A stretch of 64,000 bases of DNA, from positions 1,551,583 to 1,615,582 of the forward strand of contig NZ_KE332518.1 in assembly GCF_000413055.1 (NCBI RefSeq), written 5' to 3'. The translations under genes were made by a program, and so were the position numbers. This stretch comes from Treponema maltophilum ATCC 51939 (GTDB lineage: Bacteria; Spirochaetota; Spirochaetia; Treponematales; Treponemataceae). The notes beneath the pieces were generated by a model. That model saw only the letters and a program-made list of their open reading frames with translations. It searched no databases and had not been told where the DNA came from. Within the stretch, counting starts at the first letter, position 1. Every line of letters starts with the position of its first letter. This document shows positions 44,137 through 51,985 of the stretch, one piece after another.

Positions 44137-44177
44137 GGAAGCGCCGATATTGTTTTCATAACAGTATCGGCGCTTCC
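44137..44177. repeat. Inverted repeat downstream of tRNA-Pro
   Basis: GGAAGCGCCGATA (44137-44149) pairs perfectly with TATCGGCGCTTCC (44165-44177) over 13 bp with a 15-base loop. The right arm belongs to the 33-base direct repeat. It lies directly behind the 3' end of tRNA-Pro and could form a strong hairpin, but there is no T-run. Confidence 0.7.
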
Positions 44178-44182
44178 GAAAG

Positions 44183-44254
44183 TCGGGCAGGTGGGATTTG
44201 AACCCACGGCCTCCTCGTCCCGAACGAGGCGCGCTCCCCCTGCGCTACTGCCCG
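44183..44254 (-). tRNA. tRNA-Pro (anticodon CGG)
   Basis: Acceptor CGGGCAG/CTGCCCG, anticodon stem CCTCG/CGAGG with loop TTCGGGA (anticodon CGG), T arm GTGGGTTCAAATCCCAC, discriminator A. CCA is not encoded. The 3' 17 bases recur at 43997-44013. Confidence 0.93.
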
Positions 44255-44394
44255 AAGCGGCTTTCAAACGCGATGCGTTTTCCGGCCTGTATAAAAACAG
44301 GATTTATATAAAACCGCAAGGCCGACGGCAAACATAAGTCGCGCATCTTCCGGCGGTTTTAACACGGCACCGATTCAAATCCTGATTGCGGTGC

Positions 44395-44422
44395 AAAAAA
44401 AAGTCCATCAGCGGCGATGGAC
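44395..44422 (-). terminator. Intrinsic terminator of tRNA-Asp
   Basis: On the minus strand GTCCATC (44422-44416), loop GCCGCT, GATGGAC (44409-44403), then eight T (44402-44395), directly after tRNA-Asp. Confidence 0.85.
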
Positions 44423-44425
44423 TAG

Positions 44426-44499
44426 CGGGAGCGACGGGGCTTGAACCCGCGATCTTCGGCTTGACAGGCCGACGCGATAACCAGCTTCGCTACGCCCCC
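44426..44499 (-). tRNA. tRNA-Asp (anticodon GTC)
   Basis: Acceptor GGGGGCG/CGCTCCC (one G-T pair), anticodon stem CGGC/GCCG with loop CTGTCAA (anticodon GTC), T arm CGGGTTCAAGCCCCG, discriminator G as expected for Asp. CCA is not encoded. Confidence 0.94.
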
Positions 44500-44511
44500 A
44501 TAACGCAACAG

Positions 44512-44540
44512 ACTATATCATAAACAAATATTTTGGTCAA
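44512..44540 (-). promoter_or_regulatory. Promoter of tRNA-Asp
   Basis: TTGACC (44540-44535), 17 bases, TATAGT (44517-44512), about 12 bases before the tRNA 5' end. The first 12 bases match those of the tRNA-Val promoter. Confidence 0.72.
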
Positions 44541-44689
44541 TAGACAGTACGCATGAAAAAAACAGGGATTCAGCATGAACAAAAATCTGCAAAAGAAACT
44601 ATCTGCTTCCGAATAGACGCGTAAAAAAAAGGGCGTGTTCAGACAATTCTATTCGCTCGTTACCATGCCGCTTTTTTGCAGTAAGCCCG

Positions 44690-45790
44690 TTACGGACGTT
44701 GCGGAATAACATATGCGCTGACCGGATCAAATGAAAGAAATACACGCTCGCCTTCTTTGTAAAATCCCTCTCGTATAGGATTGTGCGACACGGCGAGAAT
44801 CGGTTTTGCATTGCCTGCTATGTCGAGTTCATATTCCATTGTAGCGCCCAGATAGACGGTGTGCGCGACCTTTGCTTCAAAAAGGCTGCCGGGAGTTTCT
44901 TTCGAAGAAAGCTGCAACCCTTCCGGACGTATTACGATAAAAACCTTATCGCCCTTTTGTATATCTTCCCGAGCGCACGGATACAATGCCGTTTTTCCGT
45001 TCACCGTAACACTGACCTGCTCGCCGGAAATGCCCGCTTCGGCTTCGCCGTCAATAAAGTTTGCCCTGCCGATAAAATCCGCGACAAAATAATTTTGCGG
45101 GCGCGAATAGATCTCAAACGGAGTACCGATCTGCATTATACGCCCCTTATTCATTATCATAATGCGGTCGCTTACCGTCATCGCTTCACTTTGATCGTGG
45201 GTAACGTAAATGCTTGTAATACCGAATTGTTTTTGTATTTTCCGGATTTCCGTACGCATTTGTTCGCGCAGTTTCGCGTCCAAATTCGATAAAGGTTCGT
45301 CGAAGAGCAGCACCTTCGGTTTGTTTACGATAGCGCGCGCAAGAGCAACGCGCTGCTGTTGGCCGCCGGAAAGCTGGTTCGGCTGGCGGTTTATTAACGA
45401 CGTAAGTCCCATTATTTCCATTATATTTTGAACTTCGTCGCGGATATCGTTTTTTTTCATCCCTTTAAGTTCAAGACCGAAGCCGATATTTTGTCCGACC
45501 GTCAGATGCGGGAAAATTGCATAAGATTGAAAAACCATGGAAGTATCGCGCTTGTTTGCGGGGAGATCGTTAACCAGCTGTCCGCCGATGTATACATCTC
45601 CGGCACTTTGATTTTCGAAACCGCTGATAATGCGCAAAGTAGTCGTTTTGCCGCAGCCCGAAGGGCCGAGGAAGGTTACCATTTCACCTTCGTTTATCGT
45701 AATGTTGACCGAATCGACCGCAACGAATTCCTTCGACTTATCGTCGTGGTCGGCAAAAATCTTGGTAATATTTACCAGTTGTACGCTCAT
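44690..45790 (-). CDS. ABC transporter ATP-binding protein (iron(III)/polyamine/phosphonate type)
   Basis: A 366-residue ATPase with Walker A ([10 protein letters not shown]), signature ([14 protein letters not shown]), Walker B ([16 protein letters not shown]) and H-loop ([10 protein letters not shown]). The C-terminal 110 residues form a TOBE-type regulatory domain ([12 protein letters not shown]). It resembles the FbpC/PotA/PhnT group. Start ATG 45790 with GGGAG upstream; a longer frame to 45898 overlaps the permease and lacks a site. Last gene of the operon binding protein - permease - ATPase. Confidence 0.93.
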   Translation of the reverse strand: MSVQLVNITKIFADHDDKSKEFVAVDSVNITINEGEMVTFLGPSGCGKTTTLRIISGFENQSAGDVYIGGQLVNDLPANKRDTSMVFQSYAIFPHLTVGQNIGFGLELKGMKKNDIRDEVQNIMEIMGLTSLINRQPNQLSGGQQQRVALARAIVNKPKVLLFDEPLSNLDAKLREQMRTEIRKIQKQFGITSIYVTHDQSEAMTVSDRIMIMNKGRIMQIGTPFEIYSRPQNYFVADFIGRANFIDGEAEAGISGEQVSVTVNGKTALYPCAREDIQKGDKVFIVIRPEGLQLSSKETPGSLFEAKVAHTVYLGATMEYELDIAGNAKPILAVSHNPIREGFYKEGERVFLSFDPVSAYVIPQRP

Positions 45791-45813
45791 ATTTTTCTCC
45801 CATTCCCCAACCG

Positions 45814-47502
45814 TCAGCGCGAAAGGATCGAGCCTGAAGTATGATAGCGCAATCTGAGCACCGTTTGAATAAGCGCCATAGCCGCAAGGATAATGCACAC
45901 CAAAATAACGCTGAACGCCGCGGCAGCACCGATACGTCCACTCTCCACTTGGCTCATAATCTGAACCGTCATAAAATTCCAGCGGGCGGATACGAGAAAT
46001 ATCGCCGCGCTTACCGCAGTCATGCTGCGCACAAAGGCAAAAATAAGTCCGCTGAAAAAAGCCGGCACCATTAACGGCAGCGTGATTTTTCTGAAAGTGC
46101 GGTTACTGTCGGCTCCCAAATCGATTGCCGCTTCTTCAATACTCGGATCTATCTGTTTTAAAACGGCAACTCCGCCTTGAATACCGACCGGAAGATATCT
46201 GAAAATAAAATTCAAAACTATAATTGCAAGCGTACCCGTCAAATAAAAAGGAGCGCTGTTAAACGCAAGAATGTAGCCGATACCGATGACCGTTCCGGGA
46301 ACGGCAAAGCTGAGCATGCTCGTAAATTCCATGTAGCGCCTGCCGAAAAAGCGCTTGCGTACCACAAGAAAGGCGATCACCATACCCAAAATTCCGCTTA
46401 CGGGAGTGGCGATACCCGCAATCGTTATCGTGTCCGCAACGGATTTATATCCGACTTTGAAAACATAGATAAAATTATTAAGCGTAAAAGAATTGTCGTG
46501 GCCCCAGGTTTTTGCGCATGCACCCCAGATAATCGTCGCATACACGGTAATAACCGTCAGCGCAATAAGACAGAGCACGGCAAAAAGGATGTACCGGGCG
46601 GCAGGACTTACAACATTGTTTGTGGAACTTGCCGGCTTTCCCGTAACCGTTATGTACTGTTTTTTGCTTATCCAATATTTTTGGAGCATGTAAGCGCTCA
46701 CCGAAGGAATAAGCAGCACAAAGGCAAGCGCGGCTCCTTTGGGCAGGTTGTACATGCCGGTTATTTCAAGATAGGCCTGCACGGAAAGAATCGGAAAATT
46801 GCTGCCTGCAAGAATGAGCGGATTACCGAAATCCGCCAGGGATTCGACAAACAGCAGTAAAAACGACGAAGCGATCCCCGGCACGGCAAGCGGCAGCGTT
46901 ACCCGCAAAAATATTTTAAGCCTGTTCCCGCCCAAATCCATAGCCGCGTCTTCCAGCGTAGGATTAATCGATTCCAAAACCCCGCGGACGGTAATAAAAG
47001 AAACGGGGAAAAAAGTGAGTACTTGCGCAAAAAGCAAACCTTTAAAACCGTAAATATTCGCCTGCTGCAATTTTAAAAGCGAAGATGAAATAAAACCGTT
47101 ATTGCCGAAAAGCATGATTATAGCCAACGCACCGATAAAAGGCGGGCTTATGATGGGAATCGTCGCTATAATGTTAAAAAACTTTTTCCACGGAACGTTC
47201 GCGCGCACAAGCGCATAGGCGAACACAAAGCCCGTTACGGTACCCAGCGCCGCCGTTAATACGCCCATAAGTAAAGAATTCCACAGCGCTTGCCGGTAAT
47301 ACCAAAAGCTGAAAGCGGCTTTAAAGTTTTCGAGCGAAAACTTCCCTTTCGACTGAAAACTTACCAGACATACTTTTACGAGCGGGTACAAGATAAACAA
47401 GCTGAGACTTGCAATCAAGATGACAATAACGGCAAGCAAAAGCGGGTCTTTGCCAAGCTTTTTAAGCTCTTTTATGCTTGCGCTCAAACCTTCACGTTTC
47501 AT
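45814..47502 (-). CDS. ABC transporter permease, fused double-domain (FbpB/AfuB type)
   Basis: A 562-residue protein with about 12 membrane segments formed by two permease modules in one chain. Each half has an EAA loop that contacts the ATPase (SINPTLEDAAMDLGGNRLKI and QIDPSIEEAAIDLGADSNRT). This fused layout is typical of iron(III) and 2-aminoethylphosphonate importers. AAGAGG lies before the ATG at 47502. A 160-base gap with a terminator-like hairpin separates it from the binding-protein gene. Confidence 0.93.
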   Translation of the reverse strand: MKREGLSASIKELKKLGKDPLLLAVIVILIASLSLFILYPLVKVCLVSFQSKGKFSLENFKAAFSFWYYRQALWNSLLMGVLTAALGTVTGFVFAYALVRANVPWKKFFNIIATIPIISPPFIGALAIIMLFGNNGFISSSLLKLQQANIYGFKGLLFAQVLTFFPVSFITVRGVLESINPTLEDAAMDLGGNRLKIFLRVTLPLAVPGIASSFLLLFVESLADFGNPLILAGSNFPILSVQAYLEITGMYNLPKGAALAFVLLIPSVSAYMLQKYWISKKQYITVTGKPASSTNNVVSPAARYILFAVLCLIALTVITVYATIIWGACAKTWGHDNSFTLNNFIYVFKVGYKSVADTITIAGIATPVSGILGMVIAFLVVRKRFFGRRYMEFTSMLSFAVPGTVIGIGYILAFNSAPFYLTGTLAIIVLNFIFRYLPVGIQGGVAVLKQIDPSIEEAAIDLGADSNRTFRKITLPLMVPAFFSGLIFAFVRSMTAVSAAIFLVSARWNFMTVQIMSQVESGRIGAAAAFSVILVCIILAAMALIQTVLRLRYHTSGSILSR

Positions 47503-47548
47503 ACGGCCTCTTGTCCGCGACAACACGCGGCCGCCGCAGGGTGATTAT

Positions 47549-47581
47549 AAAAACCGGCAGACGCCGAACAAGCACTACCGG
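47549..47581 (-). terminator. Terminator/attenuator between binding-protein and permease genes
   Basis: On the minus strand CCGGTAG (47581-47575) pairs with CTGCCGG (47560-47554), one G-U included, followed by five T (47553-47549). A second hairpin, CCGCCGTTTC/GAAACGGCGG (47648-47639 and 47597-47588), lies just upstream. Partial termination here would give more binding protein than permease. Confidence 0.6.
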
Positions 47582-47663
47582 CTTTGTCCGCCGTTTCGCG
47601 AATTCAGGCTTTACTGCAGCCCGGTTTAAAAAGATGCGGAAACGGCGGGTTTAAGTACGGTTT

Positions 47664-48686
47664 TTATTTTGCCGTTAGAACTTCGTTTACCCAGCGCTCT
47701 ACAAGGCGGGTTGTGTTCTCGGCGTAGTATTTGGTATTGTAGGAAACAACCTTTAAGCTGCTGAAAGGCGGCATGCCGGCTCCGAGCGCGGCCTCGGGAA
47801 TAACGGGATAAAAAAAGGTTTGCTTTTCGCTTAAGGCGTCCTGTCCCTTTTTGCTGACCAGCCAGTCTACAAACGTTTGAGCGGCTTCCAGATTTTTAAC
47901 GCCTTTAAGAATGGAAACGGCGGGCGCTTCAAAGCCTACGCCCTCGGAGGGAAATACGACCTTTACAGGGTAGCCTTGCTGAATAAAGTTGAAAAACGCA
48001 GGAGTAAACTGTATGCCGATCGCACAGTCGCCCACTCCGACGCCTTTGGAAGGCCCGGTTCCCGACGACGTATAGGTTTGAATGTTTTTACTGAGCGAAG
48101 CCATGTACTTGTAAGCGGCGTCTTCTCCCATTATTTCAATAAGCGAGTACACCATCACCTTTGCGGTTCCGGCGCTTTGCGGCGTGGGCGCTTGAATAAT
48201 GCCCTTGTATTCGGGTTTTAAAATGTCGGCCCAAGAAGTCGGCATGGGCGCGCCGGCTTTTTGGAGCGCGGCCGTATTTACGCCGAAGCACAGCGGATTC
48301 ATATAAAAACAGCGCCAATATCCATCGGGATCTTTAAACATCGCGTTCAAGTGATTGTACGCATCGCTTTTATACGGAATCGTCAGTCCCTGTTCTTTTG
48401 CGCTGATGTGGTTGTCGCTGGGCGCTCCGAGCCACACATCGGCTTGAGGGCGGCCGGCTTCAGCCTGAATACGCGCAAGGGCGGGTCCCGAAGACAAATG
48501 CACCGACTGTACCTTTATGCCCGTATCGGCGGTAAAAGCCTCCAGAATTTTTTGAGTGTTTTCTTCATCGACACTTGCATAAATAACCAATTCTTTTGAA
48601 GCGGTCTTGCCGTCCTTGTTTCCTGCGGCAAAGACGGGAATCAAAAACAGCAGCGCGGCAAAAACGCTTAACGTTTTTTTGTTCAT
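47664..48686 (-). CDS. ABC transporter substrate-binding protein (FbpA/AfuA-like)
   Basis: A 340-residue periplasmic binding protein with a signal peptide (TLSVFAALLFLIPVFAAG); no lipobox Cys is seen. The mature part matches the type 2 iron(III)/thiamine/aminoethylphosphonate group (LVIYASVDEENTQKILEAF, GRPQADVWLGAPSDNH, MVYSLIEIMGEDAAYKYM). A YY pair near the C-terminus (YNTKYYAENT) resembles, but does not prove, the iron-binding tyrosines of FbpA. First gene of the importer operon with a strong GGAGG site. Substrate inferred only: iron or a phosphonate. Confidence 0.85.
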   Translation of the reverse strand: MNKKTLSVFAALLFLIPVFAAGNKDGKTASKELVIYASVDEENTQKILEAFTADTGIKVQSVHLSSGPALARIQAEAGRPQADVWLGAPSDNHISAKEQGLTIPYKSDAYNHLNAMFKDPDGYWRCFYMNPLCFGVNTAALQKAGAPMPTSWADILKPEYKGIIQAPTPQSAGTAKVMVYSLIEIMGEDAAYKYMASLSKNIQTYTSSGTGPSKGVGVGDCAIGIQFTPAFFNFIQQGYPVKVVFPSEGVGFEAPAVSILKGVKNLEAAQTFVDWLVSKKGQDALSEKQTFFYPVIPEAALGAGMPPFSSLKVVSYNTKYYAENTTRLVERWVNEVLTAK

Positions 48687-48719
48687 AACAACCTCCGTTT
48701 TTCAGCTATGTTTTGAGTG

Positions 48720-48749
48720 ATTATACTTCATAAAATATCGATACGTCAA
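48720..48749 (-). promoter_or_regulatory. Promoter of the ABC importer operon
   Basis: TTGACG (48749-48744), 18 bases, TATAAT (48725-48720) on the minus strand, leader about 27 bases. No obvious Fur box was seen overlapping it. Confidence 0.7.
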
Positions 48750-48778
48750 ATATTTCTTGCGCGCCTTTAGACTCTGCT

Positions 48779-49192
48779 TTACGATTTCACCGAAAAATAA
48801 TAGCGCGACAGCTCTTTGTCTTCAATCAAAATATGATTAAAAAGCCAATCGCGTAAAAAGCGCACAAAGGTATTCGGTACAAATTGTTTGCCGCTTGTAT
48901 ATGCGTTTACGGAACCGAGCATCGCCTTTACAAAATTCTGGTGCTTTTGCCGGTGTTCTTGAATTCGGGGATATTTGATCGATTCCATTATTCTTTCTTC
49001 GTCTTTAAAATGCACGAGTACATAGTCGACCAATTCTTTCATAACGTCTTTGAATTTTTGCTCCAGCGCACCCCTTTCGCCGAGGCAGGCATCATACAAT
49101 TCATTCATCAAGGCAACCAAATGCCTGTGCTGTTTGTCGACTATTTCGATTTTTACATCGTAGCTTGAATCCCATGAAACAAAATCGCCCAT
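48779..49192 (-). CDS. Bacteriohemerythrin
   Basis: A 137-residue single-domain hemerythrin, a four-helix bundle with a di-iron oxygen-binding site. All ligands are visible: H22, H61, E65, H80, H84, H120 and D125 in the spacing H-x3-E, H-x3-H, H-x4-D. In anaerobes such proteins sense or scavenge oxygen or deliver it. GAGGA precedes the ATG; a TATAAT -10 box lies at 49233-49228. It is upstream of, and in the same direction as, the importer operon. Confidence 0.94.
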   Translation of the reverse strand: MGDFVSWDSSYDVKIEIVDKQHRHLVALMNELYDACLGERGALEQKFKDVMKELVDYVLVHFKDEERIMESIKYPRIQEHRQKHQNFVKAMLGSVNAYTSGKQFVPNTFVRFLRDWLFNHILIEDKELSRYYFSVKS

Positions 49193-49436
49193 TTTTTCCT
49201 CATATTCGGTTTTCGTATTTATGGGGCATTATATACAAAAAACGCCGTTCGGTACAGTAGGTGCAAAATTCATGCCTGAGCGCCCTCTTTTTTCACGTAT
49301 CTTTTCGGGAGTAGGTAGTTTCTTTTATTGATTTTAGTTCATGCTGAAGCCCTGACAGCTAAAGAATTCACTGGATTTTCCGCGCGGATTTTGGTAGAAT
49401 AAATCGGAACAGTTATAAATAAGGAGAATGTTTTAT

Positions 49437-50351
49437 ATGAATCCTACATTATTGGTTTTGGCTGCGGGAATAGGGAGCCGTTACGGCGGCGTTAAACAGC
49501 TCGACGCGGTCGGCCTGCACAACGAAACTTTATTGGACTTTGCAACTTACGACGCAAAAAAAACGGGCTTTGCAAAAGTCGTGTATATAATCAGAAAAGA
49601 TATCGAAAAGGATTTCAGGTCGCGCCTGTTCGATCGTATTGCAAAAAACTTCAACGCCGAATACGTGTTTCAAAATCCCGATTCGCTGTTTACGAGCGCA
49701 CAGCTTGCAAAGATTTCTCCCGAACGCAAAAAACCGTGGGGGACGGTTCACGCCGTATTGTGTGCGGAAGACGCGGTAAAAGAGCCCTTCGCCGTTATCA
49801 ATGCCGACGACTATTACGGACGCGAAGCGTTCCGCACGATACACGGCCATTTGGCCGCACAAAGCGAAAAATCAACCGAACACGCCATGGTCGGCTACGT
49901 GCTTGAAAACACGATGAGCCGTTCCGGTTCCGTGTCGCGCGGAGTATGTACCGTCGAAAACGGCTATCTTACATCGATAAAAGAAAACACAAAAATAAGC
50001 TATAAGGGAAACGGCATTGTAACCGAACTTGAAAACGGCACATTCAACCTGACCGGAAAAGAATGGGTGTCGATGAACTTGTTCGGCTTTACAAAGGCGG
50101 CCTTTGAAGTTTTTCACGCCTATTGGGACGACTTTATCGCAAAAAATAACAGTGCCGAAAAAGCCGAAGCCCTGCTTCCGTCGGCCGCAGGCGACATCGT
50201 TTCGTCGGGCAAGGGAAAAATCAAATTTTATTCGACACATGAACGCTGGTTCGGCATGACCTATCCCGAAGACAGGGCGATCGTAAAATCGGAAATAGCC
50301 GCTAAAATAGCCGAAGGTTATTATCCCGAACAATTATGGGAAAAAAATTGA
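49437..50351 (+). CDS. Sugar nucleotidyltransferase-family protein
   Basis: A 304-residue protein with the nucleotidyltransferase fold; the N-terminal signature is LLVLAAGIGSRYGGVKQLDA and the metal-binding segment is AVINADDYYG. Such enzymes activate sugar phosphates to NDP-sugars. The gene overlaps manA by one base (TGATG), which links it to mannose or hexose phosphate metabolism. Start ATG 49437 has AAGGAG 9 bases upstream; the ATG at 49428 is too close to that site. The exact sugar cannot be told. Confidence 0.85.
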   Translation: MNPTLLVLAAGIGSRYGGVKQLDAVGLHNETLLDFATYDAKKTGFAKVVYIIRKDIEKDFRSRLFDRIAKNFNAEYVFQNPDSLFTSAQLAKISPERKKPWGTVHAVLCAEDAVKEPFAVINADDYYGREAFRTIHGHLAAQSEKSTEHAMVGYVLENTMSRSGSVSRGVCTVENGYLTSIKENTKISYKGNGIVTELENGTFNLTGKEWVSMNLFGFTKAAFEVFHAYWDDFIAKNNSAEKAEALLPSAAGDIVSSGKGKIKFYSTHERWFGMTYPEDRAIVKSEIAAKIAEGYYPEQLWEKN

Positions 50352-51226
50352 TGTTTAAAACAAAGGCTTTTATTTCGGAACGGGTGTGGGGCTATGAGCG
50401 TTGGATCGCCTCGGTTCATCCGGCGGGACAGGCGACCGTAGACGCGGCGACCGAATTTATCGGCGGCAAAAACCTTTCGTCCGTCATCGGTGATTCGTAC
50501 CCGCTTTTGATAAAGATCATTCAGGCAAACGAAGTGCTGTCGGTGCAAGTGCATCCGGACGACGATTATGCCCGCATTCACGAAAACAGCGCCGGCAAAA
50601 CCGAATGCTGGTATATTCTTGACGCAAAGCCCGGCGCTTCGCTCATATACGGTTTGAACGGGGAATATGGCCGCGAAGAGTTGCGAAACGCAATCGAAAA
50701 CAATTCGCTGGACGGCTATCTGCAGAGTGTACAGGTTAAAAAAGGCGACTTTGTTTTTATTCCCGCAGGAACGGTACACGCAATTACGGGCGGTTTGCGC
50801 CTTTTGGAAATACAGGAATCGAGCGACATAACCTACCGCCTCTACGATTGGGGACGCGGGCGCGAAGTGCATATCGAAAAAGGCTTGGACGTCATAAAGC
50901 CCGAATGCAATAAACGCGTTCCGGCGTTTGAACCTTTTCCCGGCCGCTTTACCTGCCCCTACTTTACGCTCGAAAAAAAAGACTATACGGCAAAGGGCCG
51001 TATTTGCTTTGAAAAAGAATTGACGAAAGAACAAAGAGCCGCCTTCGACACGCCGGCGGCAAAATCCGGCTGGGCATGCTTGGTTATACTGTCCGGTTCG
51101 GGCACGCTTGAATCGAGCGCGGGAGAATCGCTTACGGTAAAAGCCGAAGACTGCATTATGCTGCGCACGGAAGAAAAAATCACCGTAATGCCCGATTCTG
51201 CCCTGTCGATAATGGAGATCGGCTGA
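50351..51226 (+). CDS. manA: Mannose-6-phosphate isomerase, class I (short form)
   Basis: A 291-residue cupin-type zinc isomerase converting mannose-6-phosphate and fructose-6-phosphate. Zinc ligands appear in LSVQVHPDDDYA (Gln, His), GKTECWYIL (Glu) and IPAGTVHAITGG (His). The short form of about 300 residues is common in Firmicutes and spirochaetes. Its start shares one base with the stop of the nucleotidyltransferase gene, so the two are translationally coupled; together they could supply activated mannose for glycans. Confidence 0.92.
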   Translation: MFKTKAFISERVWGYERWIASVHPAGQATVDAATEFIGGKNLSSVIGDSYPLLIKIIQANEVLSVQVHPDDDYARIHENSAGKTECWYILDAKPGASLIYGLNGEYGREELRNAIENNSLDGYLQSVQVKKGDFVFIPAGTVHAITGGLRLLEIQESSDITYRLYDWGRGREVHIEKGLDVIKPECNKRVPAFEPFPGRFTCPYFTLEKKDYTAKGRICFEKELTKEQRAAFDTPAAKSGWACLVILSGSGTLESSAGESLTVKAEDCIMLRTEEKITVMPDSALSIMEIG

Positions 51227-51227
51227 T

Positions 51228-51980
51228 ATGATTTTTGCCCTCGTGCCGTACATTTTGCAGCTTGCGCTCATCATTCACTGCATAAAAACGAACAAGCCCT
51301 TTTATTGGATTTATCTGATTATTTTTATTCCGTACGTCGGGGGCGTTGCCTATCTTATAGTAGAGCTTTTGCCGGCGCTTTTAAACAGCCGGCAATTGCG
51401 GCAAACGGGGCAAAGCATTGTACACACCTTCAATCCCTCGCTTGCGATAAAAAAACTGCAAGAACAGCTTGAAAATCAGGATACCGTAAGCAACCGCACC
51501 GCCCTTGCCCAAGCGTATATCGAGGCGCAACAGTATGACAAGGCCGTGCCGCTTTTGCAGTCGTGCTTAACAGGCCCCTTTGCCGACGACCGCCCCACCC
51601 TTTTTCTGCTTGCCCGCGCGCTTTTCGCCGACGGACAAAACACCGCCGCGCAAGGCTCTTCCGGAGTCCGCACGGCCGCCGAAATCCTGCAAAAGCTGCA
51701 GCAAAAGCAAGCTTTTTTGTCGACCGACGAAAAACTGTTCGATTTGCGGGTGCGCTCCTCCCTTGCCGAAAAGCCGCTTCTCGGCGAGTTCGTTTCGCTG
51801 TGGAACGAATCGAAAAACTTTGAAGCCGGCTTTTATTGCGTGCAGGTACTCGCACAAAACGGAGAGACGGAACAAGCCCGTACCGTAACTGACGAGATGC
51901 GCAAAATTCTTAAAACGTACAAAAACTTCAGCCGCTCGATCGGCGCCGAATGGCTGCGTAAAGCGCAAACGCTGGTGTAA
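51228..51980 (+). CDS. PLDc_N-type membrane segment plus tetratricopeptide repeats
   Basis: A 250-residue protein. Residues 1-45 contain two membrane segments with the PLDc_N pattern (KTNKPFYWIYLIIFIPYVGG). Residues about 70-245 form TPR-like helical pairs (TALAQAYIEAQQYDKAVPLL, FYCVQVLAQNGETEQARTV). It begins one base after the manA stop, third in an operon. Such proteins usually scaffold complexes at the membrane; partners are not evident from the sequence. Confidence 0.75.
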   Translation: MIFALVPYILQLALIIHCIKTNKPFYWIYLIIFIPYVGGVAYLIVELLPALLNSRQLRQTGQSIVHTFNPSLAIKKLQEQLENQDTVSNRTALAQAYIEAQQYDKAVPLLQSCLTGPFADDRPTLFLLARALFADGQNTAAQGSSGVRTAAEILQKLQQKQAFLSTDEKLFDLRVRSSLAEKPLLGEFVSLWNESKNFEAGFYCVQVLAQNGETEQARTVTDEMRKILKTYKNFSRSIGAEWLRKAQTLV

Positions 51981-51985
51981 GCGCT

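Noticed and set aside
43981-44199. Integrated genomic island at tRNA-Pro
   Set aside because: The repeats are only 186 bases apart and no integrase or cargo lies between them; at most this is a scar or small repeat.
47664-48686. Lipoprotein assignment for the binding protein
   Set aside because: The signal peptide ends FAAGNKDG without a Cys, so there is no lipobox.
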